From: Bacteroidia bacterium
Lineage (GTDB): Bacteria; Bacteroidota; Bacteroidia; 2-12-FULL-35-15
Assembly (NCBI GenBank): GCA_030654175.1
Contig: JAURXZ010000008.1
Coordinates: 241,426 to 305,425 of the forward strand
Reading direction: 5' to 3'
DNA length: 64,000 nucleotides
Below the pieces are notes generated by a model. The model worked only from the letters and a program-made list of their open reading frames with translations, was not told the origin of the DNA and did not search any database. Shown in pieces: positions 16,992 to 26,694 of the stretch (position 1 is the first letter of the stretch; every line of letters begins with the position of its first letter). Made by a program: the position numbers and the translations under genes.

Positions 16992-17951
16992 TTAATGACT
17001 CTGTGTATATTCATTTAATTCATCAATAGACGATTCAAAAGTAAAAGCATCATTTAGTTTGTAATAATTTCCTCTATCTAAATTATGACTCCATGCAAAT
17101 TTAGCAAGATCTAAGCGGGTTCCTTCAAAAGTGATCAAAAGCATTAATTCTTTTATTTGAGAGCAAAGCATACAGTTGCTACCAATGATCTGTTTTGCAA
17201 GTGTTAATTTGCTGTCGTCAAATGATTTTGATTTTACAGAAGCTTTTGCACTTTCAAAATCGCTTGCTCCCATAGGATACGGGCAACCATAAACACCATT
17301 ATAACCTTGTAAAACATAAGTGGTATTGTTACTTTGATTCATTCCTGTGTTACTTGATGTGGTAGTAGTAGTGCTGCTATAAGAAGTAGTGGTGCTGCTT
17401 GAATTACCGGCTCCCATTCCACCATCCATATCGTTTATATTTATATTCATATTTATACCCATACCATCAGCATTCACATTCATACCTACGTTTGCGTTGC
17501 TGTTTGTCCCGGATGAATTTGTAGTGGTGGTAGTAGTTCTGGTAGTGCGTTCAATTGGCGTATAAATAACTACTGTTTGCTCCGGAGCGGAAGTGTTCAC
17601 AATTTCCGAAATGGGAGCGGCACTTTTAAATTTCAATTTATATTTTTCCTTTACGTTCGCGATGGAATAAGTGTACTCTGTATTCTGTGTTGGTTCACCA
17701 CCATTCATTAAGTAAGCATTTTGATCAAGGTCGGGCATCTTGTTTGCGAAAATAACTTTCACCTGGTAGTTGGTTGCATTTAAGCCGGTAACCTTCACAT
17801 TTGTTTGTGGTTCATTATTTTGCCGGATACCATTTAGTATCAGTGAAAACTTTAAGCCATCCTGTGAATATACCACAAGGTTATTGTTTTGTGACATTAA
17901 AACGGAGGAAATGAATGCTGTGAAAAGCATTGTTGAGAACATTTTTTTCAT
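16992..17951 (-). CDS. Secreted DUF4476 protein
   Basis: The 319-aa protein has a signal peptide (cleavage near residue 20, LMSQ) and an N-terminal beta domain. A Thr/Ser/Asn/Gly-rich linker spans residues ~135-215 with runs such as TTRTTTTTTN and SSTTTSYSSTTTTTS. The C-terminal ~95 residues form a DUF4476 module (DFESAKASVKSKSFDDSKL, ending near DAFTFESSIDELNEYT), a helical domain found across Bacteroidota. Function is unknown. It is last in the minus-strand amidase-MlaD-FeS gene run. Confidence 0.8.
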   Translation of the reverse strand: MKKMFSTMLFTAFISSVLMSQNNNLVVYSQDGLKFSLILNGIRQNNEPQTNVKVTGLNATNYQVKVIFANKMPDLDQNAYLMNGGEPTQNTEYTYSIANVKEKYKLKFKSAAPISEIVNTSAPEQTVVIYTPIERTTRTTTTTTNSSGTNSNANVGMNVNADGMGINMNININDMDGGMGAGNSSSTTTSYSSTTTTTSSNTGMNQSNNTTYVLQGYNGVYGCPYPMGASDFESAKASVKSKSFDDSKLTLAKQIIGSNCMLCSQIKELMLLITFEGTRLDLAKFAWSHNLDRGNYYKLNDAFTFESSIDELNEYTQSH

Positions 17952-18038
17952 GAGCTTATTTTTTGATTGGTTTGTGATTGCAATTCAATTATAATGCCAA
18001 TTCAGATTTTATTTTAATTTCAGGCATCCGTGAAATTA

Positions 18039-18551
18039 TTATGCAGGTAATACGCGGCTTTGCCAGCTTTGTTTTAAATTTATTTCCCACTCCGTATCAA
18101 ACTGTTTTTTTGTGGAAACCATATTATTGAAAACGATTATTTTATTCGCATCTTCCTTATTTCCGTTTTCAGAATAAAGTCCTGAGCTTATTAGTTCTTC
18201 TAACAAATTGTTTAAATGGCAGGTTTTGATCTCATTTCCATTTCGGTAAGCAACCTGCATACGATCCAATAAAATAAGATTGAATTGTTTTTCAAGCTCT
18301 TTCACAAAATGTATTCCTTTATCAATACTGCAACCACTTGCTGTTGCTTGTTGTTCATCCACTGAAATTACTATGAAACGATTGTACAGAACATCAAAAC
18401 TTGCTTTCAGACTTGCACCATGTGCTGTCCAGTTACTAATAAATTGATTTCCTTCTTTTTCAATAGCAGCAATTTCAAGATCAGAAAGTTCAGTTTTACT
18501 TTGAAATACCCAAACCCGGGCATCTAAAGGCATTTTGAAAATTGACAACAT
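18039..18551 (-). CDS. Conserved Bacteroidota protein often labelled 'ABC transporter ATPase'
   Basis: The 170-aa protein matches a Bacteroidota family by its opening (DARVWVFQSKTELSDLEI), the middle segment FISNWTAHGASLKASFDV and FIVISVDEQQATASGCSID, and the end KIIVFNNMVSTKKQFDTEW. The usual database label is ABC transporter ATPase, but no Walker A, Walker B or ABC signature is present and the length is far too short. The label should not be trusted. It is consistently found next to the two Fe-S proteins, as it is here, which suggests a linked role. Confidence 0.75.
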   Translation of the reverse strand: MLSIFKMPLDARVWVFQSKTELSDLEIAAIEKEGNQFISNWTAHGASLKASFDVLYNRFIVISVDEQQATASGCSIDKGIHFVKELEKQFNLILLDRMQVAYRNGNEIKTCHLNNLLEELISSGLYSENGNKEDANKIIVFNNMVSTKKQFDTEWEINLKQSWQSRVLPA

Positions 18552-18639
18552 ACTAGTTAATTGTTTTAAATGTTAAATGTTAATTTGTAAATGAAATAAA
18601 TAATTCAACATTTAAAATTCAACATTTAAACATATTTTT

Positions 18640-19431
18640 TTATAAATCATTTGCCTGAGCGATCAATTCAGCCACATCCAATACTTTTACCGATTGTTCT
18701 TTATTGAAATGCTTTACACCATCCGTCATCATTGTATTACAAAAAGGACAACCAACTGCGATAACATCAGGATTCAAGGCTAAAGCTTCTTCTGTACGTT
18801 CAATATTTACTTCTTTGTTACCTTTTTCCGCTTCTTTAAACATTTGCGCACCACCGGCACCACAGCATAGCCCGTTGGCTTTACTGCGTTTCATTTCAGC
18901 AAGTTCCGCATCTAAATTCACCATTACTTCACGAGGAGCTTCATATACGCCATTAGCACGTCCTAAATAACATGGATCGTGGAAGGTTATTTTTTTACCT
19001 TTAAAACTTCCGCCTTCAATTTTTATTCGTCCGCTATTCAAGAGGTCCTGCAATAGCTGTGTATGATGAACTACTTCATAATTCCCGCCAAGGGAAGGGT
19101 ATTCGTTTTTTAATGTATTAAAACAATGAGGGCAACCTGTTACAATTTTTTTAACATTATAACCATTCATTACCGCGATATTGCCCATTGCCTGCATCTG
19201 AAACAAAAACTCATTGCCAGCGCGTTTTGCAGGGTCTCCGTTACAACTTTCTTCGGTTCCAAGAACAGCAAATTTCACATTGGCATAGTTTAAAATTTTA
19301 ACAATGGCTTTGGTGACTTTTTTTGCTCTGTCGTCAAAACTGCCAAGACAACCTACCCAAAATAAAATTTCGGGAACTTCACCTTTTGCCACGTAATCGG
19401 CCATTGTAGGTACATTTAAAGCTTCACTCAT
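18640..19431 (-). CDS. Fe-S oxidoreductase, HdrB-like CCG-domain protein
   Basis: The product (263 aa from the ATG at 19431; the longer in-frame start at 19479 adds a non-conserved leader) has the two cysteine-rich CCG domains of heterodisulfide reductase subunit B and GlpC. Visible cysteine clusters are FWVGCLGSF, ESCNGDPA, VTGCPHCFNTL, DPCYLGR, LCCGAGGAQMF and GCPFCNTMM. Such domains hold a noncubane 4Fe-4S cluster that handles disulfide or quinone-linked electrons. With the upstream membrane Fe-S protein it forms a two-part electron-transfer module typical of Bacteroidota. The electron donor and acceptor are unknown. Confidence 0.87.
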   Translation of the reverse strand: MSEALNVPTMADYVAKGEVPEILFWVGCLGSFDDRAKKVTKAIVKILNYANVKFAVLGTEESCNGDPAKRAGNEFLFQMQAMGNIAVMNGYNVKKIVTGCPHCFNTLKNEYPSLGGNYEVVHHTQLLQDLLNSGRIKIEGGSFKGKKITFHDPCYLGRANGVYEAPREVMVNLDAELAEMKRSKANGLCCGAGGAQMFKEAEKGNKEVNIERTEEALALNPDVIAVGCPFCNTMMTDGVKHFNKEQSVKVLDVAELIAQANDL

Positions 19432-19528
19432 ATTTTGTATGTTTTTGTGATCAATTATAAAACCAATACAATAGATCAATTCATATTTTCAGAATGATGA
19501 TCTTAGATCTTCATTTGAATTGAAAAAT

Positions 19529-19942
19529 TTAAGGCTTAAAAACCTCAATAGTAACTTCTTTCAATATCAGGTCTGTAAAACGACCTTCGTAACGGGTTGC
19601 GCGTACCATGTGATTATCTATCCAATGATAATTTCCGCCACGTGGTTTACCTACCAATAAACCATGGTATTTAAAGCCATTATCGGCCAGCCATTTTTCT
19701 GTAACAACTCTGTGAGCTTCGGTACGGGAAGTAAAAAAAGTAATGATGTGCCCTTCATCGTACCATTTGTTCAATATGGTTAATGCATCCGGATAAGCTA
19801 CAGCTGTTGCCATACGCTCAGGTTGCTCATTTGGGATGTCATCACAAATAGTTCCGTCAATATCAATTAAATAATTTTTTACATTCTCCGGTAGGATAGG
19901 ACTTATCAATTGTCCGTTTTCTTCTTTTTGTATTAGATCCAT
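19529..19942 (-). CDS. HAD-superfamily phosphatase-like protein
   Basis: A 137-aa protein. HAD motif I reads YLIDIDGTICDD (nucleophile and acid Asp near residues 28-30), motif II is the S/T in ITFFTSRTEAH, and a late acidic segment WIDNHM completes a minimal HAD core with no cap. Homologues are often mislabelled phosphoheptose isomerase. It lies between two genes that elsewhere are usually adjacent (the HdrC-like and HdrB-like Fe-S proteins), so it may be an insertion or a co-regulated enzyme. The substrate is unknown. Confidence 0.75.
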   Translation of the reverse strand: MDLIQKEENGQLISPILPENVKNYLIDIDGTICDDIPNEQPERMATAVAYPDALTILNKWYDEGHIITFFTSRTEAHRVVTEKWLADNGFKYHGLLVGKPRGGNYHWIDNHMVRATRYEGRFTDLILKEVTIEVFKP

Positions 19943-20005
19943 GATAAATTGTTTTAAATGTTATATGTTAAATTGTAAATGGAATAATTCAACATAGTTT
20001 CTAAA

Positions 20006-21328
20006 TTATTCGTTTTTCCAATTTAGTCTGTCCGCTTGTGGAAATTGCCAAGGCGCACCATTGTTTTCAATATTAGCAAACATTCCATTTAATTCAGCAG
20101 GTGCGGCACTTTCTTCCATAACAATAAATCTGCGCATATCTGTGATGATACTTAATGGATCAATATTGATTGGGCATGCTTCAACACAAGCATTACACGA
20201 TGTGCAGGCCCATAACTCTTCAGGAGTAATGTAGCTGCCCAACAATGATTTTCCATCATCTTTAAATGTACCATTGGTATCAATGTTTTTTCCAACTTCT
20301 TCGAGGCGGTCACGTGTACTCATCATGATCTTACGGGGAGATAATAATTTACCTGTAATGTTTGCAGGACATGCGGCAGTGCATCTTCCACATTCAGTAC
20401 AACTATATGCATCTAATAATTGTTTCCAGCTAAGATCGGTAACTTCTTTTGCACCAAAACGCATTGGCTGATCTGGGTTAGCAGGAGGTGGAATAAAAGA
20501 AGGATCCATCATTGCTTTTACTTCATTGGTAACTGATTCCAAATTAGTAAATTGTCCGAAAGGATTAAGATTGGAATAAAACACATTGGGGAATGCCAAT
20601 AGAACATGGAAATGTTTTGAATATGGTAAATAGTTCAAAAAGCCTAAAACCATTGTTAAATGTCCCCACCATCCAATTCGTTCAATTGTATGAAGAGCGT
20701 GTTCAGACATTCCTCCAAAAAGCAATGGTCCCAGGTGACTGCTTATAGAAAAGCCGAATGAATTATCACCAAGACTTTGCGCATGTGAAATACCTTTGGA
20801 ATAAAGCACTTCATCAGCTCCATTCATCATAAAAATAAAACAGATCAACGTGATCTCAGCAAGGAGAATAAGATTTGCATCCAGTTTGGGCCAGCCATTC
20901 AATTCACTTTTAACCAGGCGGGGAACTTTTAGTAAATTTCTTCTTGCTAAAAAGGCAACAGTCCCTATAAAAGCGAGAACAGATAAGATCTCAATGAAAC
21001 TGATCATGAAGGTATAAAATCCACCTAAAGATGGACGGAATATACGGTGATCACCTAATGCACCATCAACAACAATTTCGATAAGTTCAATCTGGGTAAT
21101 TACAAATGCTGCGTATAAAAACAAGTGCAACACAGCAGGAACAGGCTTGGCAAACATCTTTTTTTGACCTAAAGCAACAAGGGTCATTACTTTAAATCGC
21201 TCTGCGGGACGGTCCTTTCTATCGATATCCCTGCCCAATAAAATGTTTCTTCTGACCTTACCGGCATTAAATAAAAAAAATGCGCTCCCACCTACAAAAA
21301 GTAAAATAAAAATCAAGATCCCTACCAT
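20006..21328 (-). CDS. Membrane-bound (Fe-S)-binding protein, HdrC/NarI-like
   Basis: A 440-aa protein whose N-terminal ~250 residues contain about five transmembrane helices, resembling the gamma (cytochrome-type) subunit of nitrate reductase. The C-terminal region has two 4Fe-4S motifs: CTECGRCTAACP and CTSCNACVEACP. This combination is the membrane arm of Bacteroidota Fe-S systems that presumably pass electrons between quinones and the soluble HdrB-like partner encoded downstream. It is transcribed after the MlaD-like gene. Confidence 0.87.
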   Translation of the reverse strand: MVGILIFILLFVGGSAFFLFNAGKVRRNILLGRDIDRKDRPAERFKVMTLVALGQKKMFAKPVPAVLHLFLYAAFVITQIELIEIVVDGALGDHRIFRPSLGGFYTFMISFIEILSVLAFIGTVAFLARRNLLKVPRLVKSELNGWPKLDANLILLAEITLICFIFMMNGADEVLYSKGISHAQSLGDNSFGFSISSHLGPLLFGGMSEHALHTIERIGWWGHLTMVLGFLNYLPYSKHFHVLLAFPNVFYSNLNPFGQFTNLESVTNEVKAMMDPSFIPPPANPDQPMRFGAKEVTDLSWKQLLDAYSCTECGRCTAACPANITGKLLSPRKIMMSTRDRLEEVGKNIDTNGTFKDDGKSLLGSYITPEELWACTSCNACVEACPINIDPLSIITDMRRFIVMEESAAPAELNGMFANIENNGAPWQFPQADRLNWKNE

Positions 21329-21435
21329 GTTAAAAAAAATTGAATTGTTGAAGTTTTGATTTGTTGAATTAGGTAATTATTCGTTTTAAAATTCTGATTA
21401 TTCTCAGTTATACACTAAAAAAAATGTAAAATGGA

Positions 21436-22413
21436 TTATTCTTTCGGTTTATTTTTGTCTTTAGATCCGAAAACAGAAATGTGTACATACCGTTCCGGAT
21501 TGATCCGAAGATCCAGTAATAGTTTATCCAGATCAGCAGCGGACTTATCCAACTTACGGTATAAACTATCATTGTTGATCAGCATTCCCATTGTTCCTTC
21601 TCCTCTGTTAATTTTGCCCATGATGCCGGAAACCTGCGACATAGCCTTATCGGCATTATTAATAGTTGATGCAAGATTGGATTTTGCCAATGAATCACTT
21701 ATGTTGGAAAAGTTATTGATCAAATTGGAAAGTTTATCGCTGTTACCCGCAAGGGTGGTAGCAAGCACATTTACCTTGGTAAGAATGCTAGAAATTTTCA
21801 TTTTTTCGCCAATTACCATGGTGTCTAAACGATAAGAAGTAGTTTCTAATGAAGAAATAGCAAGTTTAATACTTTCAAAACTTTTTGCCAGGTTTTGGCG
21901 CGTACTTTCATTGAAAACCTGCTGTACCACCACCATTACCGAATCAATTGAAGCAATTAAACCTTCTGCCTTTTTTTGTAAAGGTGCAATCGTTTTATTT
22001 ACGGATTGTTTCAGGTTATCTTCCTGTGCTGATTTAAGGGTGTCCCCATCAACAGCATAGTCATTTCCGGAGCCCAATATTAATTGTATGGCTTTTGATC
22101 CTAAAATGTCGGAACTGATAACTTTTGCGATGGAATTTTTAGGAATTAGTACCTCATCATCTAAAAGTAAGGTGATAACGATATGACTTGTAGTATCCTG
22201 GGTTAACTTTATTTTGCCAACCAAACCAACTTTATAACCATTTATCATCAAAGGATTGGCTTCAACCAAACCATCAATATCATTATAAACTGCATAAAAT
22301 TTCCGTTGAGTGGAGAAGAGATCTCTGCCTTTCAGATAATTAAAACCATAAATAAAAAAACCAATGGCAATGACAGTAACTATTCCTACTCTAACTTCTT
22401 TTGATATTTTCAC
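21436..22413 (-). CDS. MlaD/MCE-family lipid-transport protein
   Basis: The 325-aa protein begins at a GTG. One N-terminal helix (VGIVTVIAIGFFIYGFNYL) anchors it in the inner membrane. The MCE domain is at residues ~38-120 (AVYNDIDGLVEANPLMINGY, SKAIQLILG). A long helical and coiled region follows. MCE proteins bind lipids and form hexameric rings or tubes that bridge the periplasm. No MlaE permease or MlaF ATPase is near, so the partners are elsewhere. It is transcribed between a SPOR amidase and the Fe-S proteins. Confidence 0.88.
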   Translation of the reverse strand: MKISKEVRVGIVTVIAIGFFIYGFNYLKGRDLFSTQRKFYAVYNDIDGLVEANPLMINGYKVGLVGKIKLTQDTTSHIVITLLLDDEVLIPKNSIAKVISSDILGSKAIQLILGSGNDYAVDGDTLKSAQEDNLKQSVNKTIAPLQKKAEGLIASIDSVMVVVQQVFNESTRQNLAKSFESIKLAISSLETTSYRLDTMVIGEKMKISSILTKVNVLATTLAGNSDKLSNLINNFSNISDSLAKSNLASTINNADKAMSQVSGIMGKINRGEGTMGMLINNDSLYRKLDKSAADLDKLLLDLRINPERYVHISVFGSKDKNKPKE

Positions 22414-22601
22414 GTTTATATTCTAGAATTCAAATGTTCGGCAAATTTAATGAATTATTGGGATTATAGTTTACGTATAACAAATTTATACGAATTTATG
22501 AAGCTACGTGTTAAAAAGCAGTAAATAATTTTCGTGAATTTAATCGGATAGTTGGCTGAATATGTGCAACTTACTTGTCGTTTATTTAGGAGTCAGGCCA
22601 C

Positions 22602-23873
22602 TTATTTAAGAGGAATTCTTTTGTTATCCTGCATAGAAATCACAAAAGCATCTTTAAAACCTTTTTTACGCAATATATTTTGCAGTTCTTTTGCATCATT
22701 CTGATTAGCAAATTCGCCAGCGGTATATTTGTAAATACCCTTATCCATATACTCTCCAGGCTTTTCTACGTTTTTTAACTTATCAGATGTCAATGCTATT
22801 TTTTTATCGGACGAGAGCAGTTGAACTTTATAAACAACGGCTGTTTTACCGATATCGGGTGTTTTTTTGTCTTCAACAGGATTCTTTTTTTCCTCCTTAA
22901 CTATTTTCGGATCTATCGTTTTAGTTTCAGGGATTTTCGCAACATTAGTATCAGTATGAACTGTTTTGTCCGGATTTTTAATGTTCCCGGTCGTTAAAGA
23001 ATCTTCCTTATCCATTTTATAAGGTTCCTGTTTTTCGAAAGAATCATCATATTTTTTTACGGTTCCTTCAATTTCATCTTTGTATTCGCGGAAAGATCTG
23101 AAAAGACCTGAGGCAATATAATCCTGTCCTTTTACCGAACCTAAAAACATCTCTTCCTCACGATTGGTTAAATAACCTATTTCGGTAAGTACACTGGGCA
23201 TATACGTACGCCAAAGTACCCATAAACTGGCACGTTTTACACCTTTATCCAGTCGGGATGCATGGGTACTGTATTGTTTCTGGGTTTTTGATGCAAAACT
23301 TAAACTTTGATCCAGGTAAGTATCAGCAAACATGCTCATGATGATGTAAGATTCATCGGAGTTAGGATCAAAGCCATCATACTTTTTTACATAATTATCT
23401 TCCAATAAAATAGCGGAGTTCTCTCGTTTGGCGATATCCAGCTTGCCTTTTTCATTTTTGATACCCATTACATATGTTTCAGCACCATGCACCTGGTCCC
23501 TGCATACATCGCGCTTCAGCTTTTTATCTCTTACACAGGCGGAATTACAATGAATAGAAATAAACAGATCGGCTTTCGCTTTATTAGCAATTTCGGCACG
23601 TTCCTGCAATTCAACAAAAACATCGGTGCTCCGGGTGTAAACAACTTTTACATCTTTCAGGTTTTCTTCAATGTATTTGCCCAATTTAAGAGATACAGCA
23701 AGGGCAATATCTTTTTCATTGTATTTGCTACCATGGCAGCCGGGGTCTTTCCCACCATGGCCAGGGTCAATTACTATCACCTTTACTCCAAAAGCTGGCT
23801 TGAATTTTGAAGTGAACGAGCTCGCAATAATGCAGATCAATAAAAGAAATGATATGTATACTTGTTTTTTCAC
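22602..23873 (-). CDS. N-acetylmuramoyl-L-alanine amidase with C-terminal SPOR domain
   Basis: The 423-aa protein starts at GTG and has a signal-peptide-like N-terminus. The Amidase_3 domain (residues ~32-260) shows VIVIDPGHGGKDPGCHG, the zinc-ligand Glu in KYNEKDIALAV, the second His in DLFISIHCNSA, and the catalytic Glu in VLTEIGYLTN. A Lys/Asp-rich linker leads to a SPOR-like repeat (VVYKVQLLSSDK to KGFKDAFVISM), which binds denuded peptidoglycan at division sites. It is divergent from the LptD-like gene. Its role would be septal peptidoglycan cleavage. Confidence 0.92.
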   Translation of the reverse strand: MKKQVYISFLLLICIIASSFTSKFKPAFGVKVIVIDPGHGGKDPGCHGSKYNEKDIALAVSLKLGKYIEENLKDVKVVYTRSTDVFVELQERAEIANKAKADLFISIHCNSACVRDKKLKRDVCRDQVHGAETYVMGIKNEKGKLDIAKRENSAILLEDNYVKKYDGFDPNSDESYIIMSMFADTYLDQSLSFASKTQKQYSTHASRLDKGVKRASLWVLWRTYMPSVLTEIGYLTNREEEMFLGSVKGQDYIASGLFRSFREYKDEIEGTVKKYDDSFEKQEPYKMDKEDSLTTGNIKNPDKTVHTDTNVAKIPETKTIDPKIVKEEKKNPVEDKKTPDIGKTAVVYKVQLLSSDKKIALTSDKLKNVEKPGEYMDKGIYKYTAGEFANQNDAKELQNILRKKGFKDAFVISMQDNKRIPLK

Positions 23874-23930
23874 ACAATTTACTATTTAGCCTTATTAATT
23901 GAATAATCAGGTTAATTTAAATTTTACTAA

Positions 23931-23960
23931 TTGCCAAAACTTTTTTTTTAGTTAGTTTTG
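23931..23960 (+). promoter_or_regulatory. Bacteroidota-type promoter upstream of the LptD-like gene
   Basis: TTG at 23931-23933, a 19-nt spacer and TAGTTTTG at 23953-23960 match the consensus TTTG-N19-TAnnTTTG closely. A transcript start near 23967 leaves a leader of about 28 nt to the TTG start codon at 23995, which supports that start. Confidence 0.7.
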
Positions 23961-23994
23961 AGCCTTAAAATCAAACACAAAAATACTTTTAAAA

Positions 23995-26628
23995 TTGTAT
24001 CGATTCCTTATAAAAGTACTTTTTATCCTTGGTTGTTTGTTAATAAGTGAAACAAACTATTCAACAAACCCTGCCACATCTAAAGCTGTGGAGAGCCATT
24101 TCGCAGGCCTTGAAAAGGGCAAAGTGAAGGTTGGCGCATCTCTTCCTGGTAAGCCACCACGACATTCATTAACCACAACCGATACCATAATAACTCCCGT
24201 TCAGGAAAACTCATTTTTAAAAGAAAAAATAACATATAGCGCCACCGATTCTTTGGTGCTTGATATGGCTAATCAAAAAGCGTACCTCTATAATAATGCA
24301 GTTGTAATTTACGAGGACATGAAGTTGGAAGCGGGTTATATTGAACTGGATTTCGGTAAAAATGTATTGTATTCAAGAGGTGTAAAAGATAGTTTAGGAA
24401 ATACGGTACAAAAACCGGTCTCGAATCAAAACGGAGAAAAATTTAATGCCGGAGAGATCACTTATAATTTTAAAACAAAAAAAGGAAAGATCAGGGATGT
24501 GATCACCAAGCAGGGGGATGGGTATATTCATGGGCGTGATATTAAAAAAGACAGCAACAACATGTATTATGTAGCGCATGGGAAATATACCACCTGCGAT
24601 CTGGAGCATCCGCATTATTATATTGGTGCATCAAAAATTAAAGTTATCCCTAATGAAAAAATTATTACAGGACCGGCCGAATTATTCATTGCTGATATTC
24701 CAACACCATTAATACTACCATTTGGTTATTTCCCTAACAAAAAAGGACGGGCCTCGGGTATTCTTTTACCAACGTATGGGGAATCAAATCAGTGGGGTTT
24801 CTTTTTAAAGGATGGTGGTTTTTATTTTGGGATGAGTGAGTATATTGATCTTGCCTTGCGTGGTGATGTTTATGCAAATGGAAGTTTTGGTGGAAGTGCG
24901 AGCAGTAATTATAACAATCGTTATCGTTATAATGGTGATGTGGCGCTGCGTTATTCTGAAATTATTGATGGCGACCGTGAATTGCCAAATTCTACAAAAA
25001 GTAATGTTTTTTTTGTGAATTGGAGGCATGTTCAGGATCCTAAATCAAATCCCAACAGCCGTTTTTCAGCCAATGTAAATGCAGGAAGCAGTAAGTATAA
25101 TAAGTTCAATGGAAATGTTACGGGTAATTATTTGTCCAATACCTTTCAATCAAACGTAGCGTATACAAAAGTATTGACCGGTACACCATTTAATTTTTCG
25201 GCCAATGCAAGGCATAGTCAAAATACGATCACTAAAAAGGTAGATGTGACTTTACCTGAGCTCGCTTTAACAATGAACCGTATCTATCCTTTTAAAAATA
25301 AGAACCGTGTTGGAAATAAATGGTATGATAAAATAGGTTTAAGTGCAACAGCTAACGCACGTAATGAAATAAATACTTATGATTCATTGTTTTTTACCAA
25401 TAATACGGTAAATCAAATGAGGAACGGTGCGCGATTTACAGTACCGATAGGAACTTCGTTAAATGTTATGAAATATTTTACGTTCACCCCAACAATATCT
25501 ACAGGAAGCACTATTTATCGCCAAAGTATTGTCAAACGTTATGATCTCGACAGTAACAAAGTATTTACGGATACCATTGACGGTTTTAATATGGCAAATG
25601 ATTTTAGTTTATCGGCCGGATTAAATACAAGGGTGTATGGGAATTATTTTTTTCGGACAAAACGTTTAAAACAAATACGACATGTTGCGTCCCCTACTAT
25701 AAGTGCCAGCTATCGACCTGATTTTAGCGAAAGTCAATTTGGTTATTATCAGGATGTACAAATTGATACTACAGGAGTAACTCAACAATATTCCCGTTTT
25801 CAAAATGGTGTTTACGGATCTCCGGGGGCAGGCCGTTCCGGTATTGTTTCCTTTGGTTTGAACAATACGTTGGAAGCAAAAATAAAACAACAAAATGATT
25901 CCGGTTCGGTAGACAAAAAAGTATCGTTAATTGATAATTTAAGTGGTTCGGTTTCGTATAATGTTGCGGCAAAAAATTATCAATGGTCGAATATTAATTT
26001 AAATGGCCGTACCAAGTTATTTAAGCTGTTGGATGTAAATGCAAGTGCATTAATTGATCCCTACCAGATAGATACGGCAGGGGCCAGGGTAGAGAAATTT
26101 GAATGGGAAAGAGATCCCTCAAAAACGACTTTCCTTTCCGGCCGGCATATTGGAAGATTAACTTCGGCAATGCTTTCATTAAGTACAAGTCTGAGGAGCA
26201 AAGAAAAAACTGCAAAACCAAAAACAAGTGATGAGGGGATCCAGGACGAAGTAGATTATTACAATAAAAATCCTGAAAAATACATTGATTTTAATGTGCC
26301 CTGGAATATCAATGTTTATTATAATTTAAATTATAGTAAAACAGGTTGGATCGGAACAAAGATCCTGACACAAACAGCAACTTTTAATGGTGATCTAAGT
26401 CTTACAAAAAACTGGAAAATAAGTGTGGCTTCGGGTTATGACTTTACCAATAAAAAATTTACAGTTACATCCATTAATATCTATAGAGATCTGCATTGCT
26501 GGGAAATGCGGTTCAACTGGGTGCCATTCGGTTTTCGTCAAAGTTTTTCATTGGACCTGAACGTGAAATCTGCTATGCTAAAGGATCTGAAGCTGACCAG
26601 AAAAAAAGACTGGTATGATTATCAGTAA
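23995..26628 (+). CDS. Putative LPS-assembly protein LptD (OstA-like)
   Basis: The 877-aa outer-membrane protein begins at TTG. The choice is supported by the promoter 35 nt upstream and by the hydrophobic leader RFLIKVLFILGCLLISE right after it. An OstA/LptA-like beta-jellyroll covers residues ~75-210 (DMANQKAYLYNNAVVIYED, MKLEAGYIELDFGKN). The barrel begins near IPTPLILPFGYFPNKKGRAS, a signature of the Bacteroidota LptD-like family. It would insert lipopolysaccharide in the outer leaflet. The cysteines of E. coli LptD are not conserved here. RidA follows on the same strand. Confidence 0.85.
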   Translation: MYRFLIKVLFILGCLLISETNYSTNPATSKAVESHFAGLEKGKVKVGASLPGKPPRHSLTTTDTIITPVQENSFLKEKITYSATDSLVLDMANQKAYLYNNAVVIYEDMKLEAGYIELDFGKNVLYSRGVKDSLGNTVQKPVSNQNGEKFNAGEITYNFKTKKGKIRDVITKQGDGYIHGRDIKKDSNNMYYVAHGKYTTCDLEHPHYYIGASKIKVIPNEKIITGPAELFIADIPTPLILPFGYFPNKKGRASGILLPTYGESNQWGFFLKDGGFYFGMSEYIDLALRGDVYANGSFGGSASSNYNNRYRYNGDVALRYSEIIDGDRELPNSTKSNVFFVNWRHVQDPKSNPNSRFSANVNAGSSKYNKFNGNVTGNYLSNTFQSNVAYTKVLTGTPFNFSANARHSQNTITKKVDVTLPELALTMNRIYPFKNKNRVGNKWYDKIGLSATANARNEINTYDSLFFTNNTVNQMRNGARFTVPIGTSLNVMKYFTFTPTISTGSTIYRQSIVKRYDLDSNKVFTDTIDGFNMANDFSLSAGLNTRVYGNYFFRTKRLKQIRHVASPTISASYRPDFSESQFGYYQDVQIDTTGVTQQYSRFQNGVYGSPGAGRSGIVSFGLNNTLEAKIKQQNDSGSVDKKVSLIDNLSGSVSYNVAAKNYQWSNINLNGRTKLFKLLDVNASALIDPYQIDTAGARVEKFEWERDPSKTTFLSGRHIGRLTSAMLSLSTSLRSKEKTAKPKTSDEGIQDEVDYYNKNPEKYIDFNVPWNINVYYNLNYSKTGWIGTKILTQTATFNGDLSLTKNWKISVASGYDFTNKKFTVTSINIYRDLHCWEMRFNWVPFGFRQSFSLDLNVKSAMLKDLKLTRKKDWYDYQ

Positions 26629-26694
26629 GGTAATTATGCAATTTTACAATTTATCAGTAGGCAATTACGAATTTATAACTAAACCATCTTTGCT

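Noticed and set aside
18039-18551. ABC transporter ATPase annotation
   Set aside because: No Walker A, signature or Walker B motif is present and the length is 170 aa; the database name appears to be an inherited error.
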